A stretch of DNA of 64,000 nucleotides from Streptomyces thinghirensis (GTDB taxonomy: Bacteria > Actinomycetota > Actinomycetia > Streptomycetales > Streptomycetaceae). Positions 60,049-64,000 of the stretch are shown here, one piece after another (the stretch's first letter is position 1; each line of letters begins with the position of its first letter). The stretch is taken from NCBI GenBank assembly GCA_021502835.1, contig JAKFGP010000062.1, forward strand, positions 62,001-126,000, written 5' to 3'. The position numbers and the translations under genes are program-made. The notes below the pieces were generated by a model. It searched no databases and was not told the origin of the DNA. It worked only from the letters and a program-made list of their open reading frames with translations.

Positions 60049-62735
60049 ATGGACCGTGTGGACCAACTGCTCCGGCGGGTGCGGTCCTGGCGTGGGATAC
60101 GCGGCGTTGCCGGCCAGATATTCGCTCTTCAGGTCGTGGTCATGGTCGTCGTGGCGTCGGCGGCCATCGCTCTGCTGCTGCAGTCACGGAGCGACGCCCG
60201 AACGCGGAGCGAGGCAACGGTCACTCGCCGTGGCCGCTGCCATCGCTTCGAGCCCGCGGTGGAGCAGGCGGTCACCGCCGGCCGTACGAGCGCCGCACTC
60301 CAGCAGCAGGCCAGACTGACCCGCGAACGCTCCGACAGTGGACTTCGTCGTCGTGATGGAGTCCCACGGGGCATCCGCTACACCCATCCGAACGCCGCCC
60401 AGATCGGCCGGCACTACATAGGCAGCATCACGAGGCGCAGCGGGGCGGTATCGTCACCCGAAACGACCACCACCGGCACGTTGGGGCCCCTCCAACGGAC
60501 CGTCGTCCCCGTGACCGGGCCCCGGAGGCAAGGTCGTCGGGCTGGTGTCCGCGGGCATCACCGTCGACCATGTGAGTGGGGTCGCCGGACGGCGGGCGCC
60601 GATCGTCCTAGAGGCCACCGGGCTGGCGCTCGCGGCGGCCACCGGTGGAACCGCGCTCATCGGCAGGCGTCTGAGCCGCCAGACGCACGGGCTCGGACCG
60701 GTGCAGATGACGCGTATGTACGAGCATCACGACGCCGTTCTGCACTCGGTGCGCGAAGGTGTCCTCATCGTCGATCCGCACGGCTGTCTGCTCCTGGCCA
60801 ACGACGAAGCGCGGCGCCTGCTCGCGCTTCCGGAACGTGAGCGGTCGGCCCGGCGCGGAACTGGGGCTCCCTCCGAGAGCCGAACAGCTCCTTCTGTCGG
60901 GCACCCGCGACCACGGACCAGGTGAAATCGGCGACCGGCTGCTGGCCGTCAGCCGGCGCCGCACGGCACAGTCCTCCCTGGCCGGGGGCTGGGTCCTACG
61001 CTGCGGGACAACCACCGAACTCAGTGCGCTGATGGGCCAGGTGGAAGTGGTCCAGGAACGGCTCCAGGCTGCTGTACGACGCCGGGCTGCGCATCGGCAC
61101 CACCCTCGACGCGACCCCGCACCGCCGCCAGCGAACTGGCGGAGTTCGCCGTGCCCAGGTTCGCCGACTACGCGTCACCGTGGACCTGGCCGATGCCGTG
61201 CTGCGCGGCGAAGGAACCGGACCAGCTGGGCGCGGCGGGCTTCGTCGCGTCGCGGTGCACGGCATCCGTCAGGACGCACCGCTGTACCCCGTCGGCGCGC
61301 TCATCCACTTCGAACCCGACACCCCGCAGGCGGCCGGCTACGGATCCGGTCGGGTGACGCTGGAGAAGACATGCCGGCCTTCTTCGGCTGGCAGGCGCAG
61401 GACCCGAGCGAGCGCGCAGGCTGGTGGCCCACGGCATCCACTCCATGATCGTCCCCCTGCTCGCTCGGGAGCGATCCTCGGTGTGGCGACCTTCTGGCGT
61501 TCGAGGGAGCCGGCTTCCTTCAACCAGGAGGATTTGTCGCTCGCGGAGGAACTGGCCGCCCGCGCGCTGCTGAGCACCGACAACGCGCGCCGCTTCACGC
61601 GGGAGCACACCATGGCGGTCACGCTGCAACGCAGCCTGCTCCCCCCAGGCCCTGCCCGAGCAGAACGCGGTGGAAGTGGCGCATCGCTATCTCCGGCGGA
61701 GGCCAGGTCTCGGCGGCGTCGGAGGCGACTGGTTCGACGTCCTCCCTCTCCCCGGAGCGCGCGTTGCCATCGTGGTGGGCGACGTCGTGGGGCACGGACT
61801 GCACGCCGCCGCCACCATGGGCCGACTGCGCACCGCCGTGCACAACTTCTCGACGCTCGATCTGCCGCCCGACGAACTTCTCTGGCACCTGGACGAGCTG
61901 GTCACCCGCATCGACCAGGACCGCGACGGCGGCAGCGGAACACCGACGCTCACGGGCGCCACCTGTCTGTACGCGATCTACGACCCGGTCTCGCGTCTGT
62001 GCACCATGGCCAGGGCGGGTCACCTGGAGCCATCCTCGTACATCCGGACGGCCAGGCCCACCTGCCCGGAGTACCGGCCGGCCCGCCGTTGGGTCTGGGC
62101 GGGCTGCCGCTGCGAGAATACCGGGTGCTGTTGCCCGAGGGCAGCAGCATCGTGCTCTACACCGACGGCCTGATCGAGGACCGCCGGCACGACATCGACG
62201 AGGGCATGGAGCGCCTGCGCGGTGTCCTGGCGTCGGCCGGCGCACACCGGACCAGATGGTGCCAGGGCAGCCATGACGCCATGTTGCCCGTGACACCGCG
62301 CGACGACGTGGCACTCCTTCGTCGCCCGCACCCGGCAGCTTCGACGAGGAGCACACCGCGACCTGGGACGTGCCCAACGACCCCTCGGCGCCGTGGGCCG
62401 GTGTCCGCGCCGGCGCCACCCGGCTGCTGCGGGAGTGGGGCGTGGAAGAGGAGGTGCGCTCGCCCTGGAGTTGATCCTCAGTGAGCTGGTCACCAATGCC
62501 ATCCGGTACGCGACCGGTCCCATCGGTGTGCGTCTGATCCACGACCGGACCCTCATCTGTGAAGGTCTCCGGACGCGCAGCGACGTGTCGCCGCACCTGC
62601 GCCGGGCCACCACCGTGACGAAGGCGGCCGGGGTCTCTTCCTCGTGGGCCCAGTTCGGCCGGCAGCTGGGGCACTCGCTACACATCCGGCGGCAAGGTGA
62701 TCTGGACCGAGCAACCCTCGGCACGGGAGCCATGA
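60049..62735 (+). CDS. Membrane sensor SpoIIE phosphatase with PAS, GAF and HATPase domains
   Basis: ATG 60049, about 890 residues over many frames. TM helix (QIFALQVVVMVVVASAAIAL) near residue 25; extracytoplasmic sensor resembling CitA/DcuS-type PAS: VDFVVVMDSHGIRYTHPNAA, QIGRHYIGSITE, GLVSAGITVDHVSG; second TM (LEATGLALAAATGGTALIG). Then PAS: YEHHDAVLHSVREGVLIVDP; GAF: YDAGLRIGTTLDATRTASEL, MIVPLLARGAILGVATFWRS; 'MAVTLQRSLLPP'; SpoIIE: VAHRYLPA, GGDWFDVLPLPGARVAIVVG, DVVGHGLHAAATMGRLRTAV, GSSIVLYTDGLIEDRRHDID, PRDDVALLVART; last, HATPase: ALALELILSELVTNAIRYAT, GGRGLFLVGQFGRQLGTRYT. An RsbU/RsbW fusion that senses an outside ligand and controls sigma-factor partners. It may respond to a carboxylate, given its sensor type and the aldarate operon just upstream. 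Confidence 0.9.
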
Positions 62736-64000
62736 CCCTGCCTTGTGGCATAGCTGAGGCGTGTGCCGGGCTCAGCGCGTCGGGGACGACAGCGTCAGCC
62801 GCGTTCGCCCTGCCGGCCCGGTGGCCCGGAGCACCCCGTGAAGGGATTCGGAGCGCAGCAGCAGCCCCTCCCCCGCCCGCTCGCAGTTTACGGGTCGGCG
62901 GCTCGGTGGCCAGTGTCCCGCTAGCGGCACCGCCAAGACGCGCCGAGTCCTCCGGCATGGCCGGCGCCGGTCCCGCTTCCAGGGGCGGTCGAGGTTCGTA
63001 TGTGCCGCCAGCCCGCGTCGGGGTCGCCGTAGCCGCGCGGGTCGGCGGCCGGCTCGAAAGCGGCCTGCTGCTGGGTGAGTTCGGCGCGGGCGTCGTCGAA
63101 GTCGGGGCCGCGTTCACGAGGATGCGTCAGACGGAGGTCGCCGGCCGAAGCGACGAGCGGGAAGTCACCCACCCGGCGGAACCGGTACCGTCCGCGACCA
63201 CATACAGGGCGTTCCCGCGAGCAGTGACGTTTCGTCCGTCCAGCCGTTCGACGATCACGGTCGTCCACAAGCCGAGTGCCGTCCGTGACCGTACAACGAC
63301 CGGACGTTCCCTAAGCACATGGTCCGGGCCGACGACCGGTTTGCTCTACAGTTTGGCCGCGAGCCCGTCGGCCCGGCGATCCGCCACCCGCACGGCGCCC
63401 ATCGGGCGGCACAGCAGGAATCCGTCCGACACGGGTCCGAATCCGTGCTGCCGGTTGACGGCGGCCGCGACGAGGGGCCGTGCCGCCCACCTCCACCACG
63501 GACGGTGTCATCCGGTCGTCGAAGGTAACCGTGACCGTACCGGATCGCAGTTGGTGGCGGGCGGGTGCCGTGCGCGTGGGCGCGCGGGTGCCAGTGGGTG
63601 GTGTCCTGGATCTGCCACACACGAGCATGAAGCGAAGTGCCCGTCGAGACCGCCGTCGGCTCCGGCCGCGTGTCTGGCCCAGCGCGAGTCCCCGGCGTGG
63701 CGGCCGATGTCGGCACGCCGATGCGGTGGCCGAAGCTACCGCGCTCCGAGGACTGACTCGAAGGCGGAGTGCTGTTCGCTGTAGCGCGGCCCTCCGATAG
63801 CTCGAAGCCGCTCCCGCAGAGCCGGGCGTCGATGTAGCGGGCGAGGGTGTCGCCGTCCTCCGCGAAACCTGCTCGCCGCTGACCCGGGTGGGCCTGGGCC
63901 AGGAACGACAGGAGATCGGACCGTAGTTGTTGTCGTACGCCGCCGTGCTCCGGGGGCAGGAGCGCGCCACGGGTCCCTGTACGCGGCGGGCCCGGATCTC
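62736..64000 (-). other. Unidentified leftward coding region, continues beyond right edge
   Basis: Leftward stretches have protein-like composition: AAYDNNYGPISCRSFLAQAH, LARYIDARLCGSGFELSEGR (about 63930-63790), GTVTVTFDDRMTPSVVEVGG (about 63550-63480), GFLLCRPMGAVRVADRRADG, LGLWTTVIVERLDGRNVTAR, GNALYVVADGTGS (about 63280-63180), FRRVGDFPLVASAGDLRLTH, DFDDARAELTQQQAAFEPAA (about 63180-63045). They may be one protein broken by indels or two genes. No family recognised. I see nothing certain in 62736-62900. Confidence 0.35.

Noticed and set aside
1..64000. Programmed ribosomal frameshifting as the cause of frame changes
   Set aside because: Far too many sites, in unrelated genes, in both directions, without slippery-site plus pseudoknot context.
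1..64000. tRNA, rRNA or CRISPR arrays
   Set aside because: No cloverleaf with T-loop and CCA-type ends, no rRNA core sequence and no spaced direct repeats noticed by eye; a tRNAscan or Infernal run would be decisive.

Overview
This window is very GC-rich actinobacterial DNA, almost certainly Streptomyces. The evidence is the strong G/C third-position bias, GTG and TTG starts behind GGAGG-type ribosome sites, and a CspA / DEAD-box helicase / CBS protein / 'SCO5918 family' gene run typical of that genus. It also has several typical Streptomyces families: a streptogrisin-type protease, multidomain SpoIIE phosphatases, an XRE-cupin regulator, an MbtH-like protein and a stand-alone acyl-AMP ligase/ACP. 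Most of the window looks like accessory DNA, with at least six transposase remnants or copies and many truncated genes.

The sequence is full of single-base insertions and deletions, many in homopolymers. Most long genes switch reading frame one to several times while protein similarity continues across the switch. Even the highly conserved cold-shock gene carries one extra A. I read most of these as uncorrected sequencing errors. Frame-broken but otherwise complete genes are therefore annotated as CDS spanning their frames, and 'pseudogene' is kept for genes that lack whole segments. Residues quoted for frame-broken genes come from joining frames by eye, so boundaries are often approximate.

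Layout: (1) 1-8.4 kb: a divergent natural-product locus. A leftward NRPS (C-A-PCP-C-A..., off the left edge, first A domain Thr-like) faces a rightward acyl-AMP ligase/ACP fusion, an MbtH-like protein, a PknH_C-like protein and a DUF6875-like protein. A perfect 22-bp palindrome lies between them. (2) 8.4-15.2 kb: IS remnant, SMI1/KNR4 protein, Asp/Glu-racemase-superfamily enzyme, small membrane proteins, lipoproteins, and juxtaposed fragments of an nSTAND1 NTPase and a CHAT protease. (3) 15.5-18.3 kb: the cold-shock / RNA helicase run. (4) 18.4-30 kb: small enzymes (GNAT, DHFR-like, SDR, VOC), IS5 fragments, a GAF/PAS/SpoIIE phosphatase and a truncated RecQ. (5) 30-35.5 kb: XRE-cupin regulator facing a decayed FAD oxidoreductase, an MFS exporter, and an NmrA-like reductase facing an HxlR regulator across an inverted repeat. 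(6) 35.8-41 kb: an IS5 element beside a terpene-synthase fragment, an XRE regulator, a secreted S1 protease and IS630 debris. (7) 41.3-46 kb: TetR, amidase and AtzG-like genes facing an MFS exporter and a metallo-beta-lactamase-fold hydrolase across a large palindrome. (8) 46.5-50.6 kb: ArsR-CDF metal module, beta-propeller and esterase fragments, an IS110 element. (9) 50.9-60 kb: an Opp/Dpp-type ABC transporter divergent from a glucarate-type aldarate pathway. (10) 60-64 kb: a large sensor-phosphatase and an unidentified leftward region running off the edge.

Functionally, the most coherent units are the acyl-peptide locus (starter activation and loading by the ligase-ACP, extension by the NRPS with MbtH), the aldarate locus (uptake, dehydration, second dehydration, 2-hydroxyacid redox) and the amidase/exporter/hydrolase locus that probably answers to the adjacent TetR.
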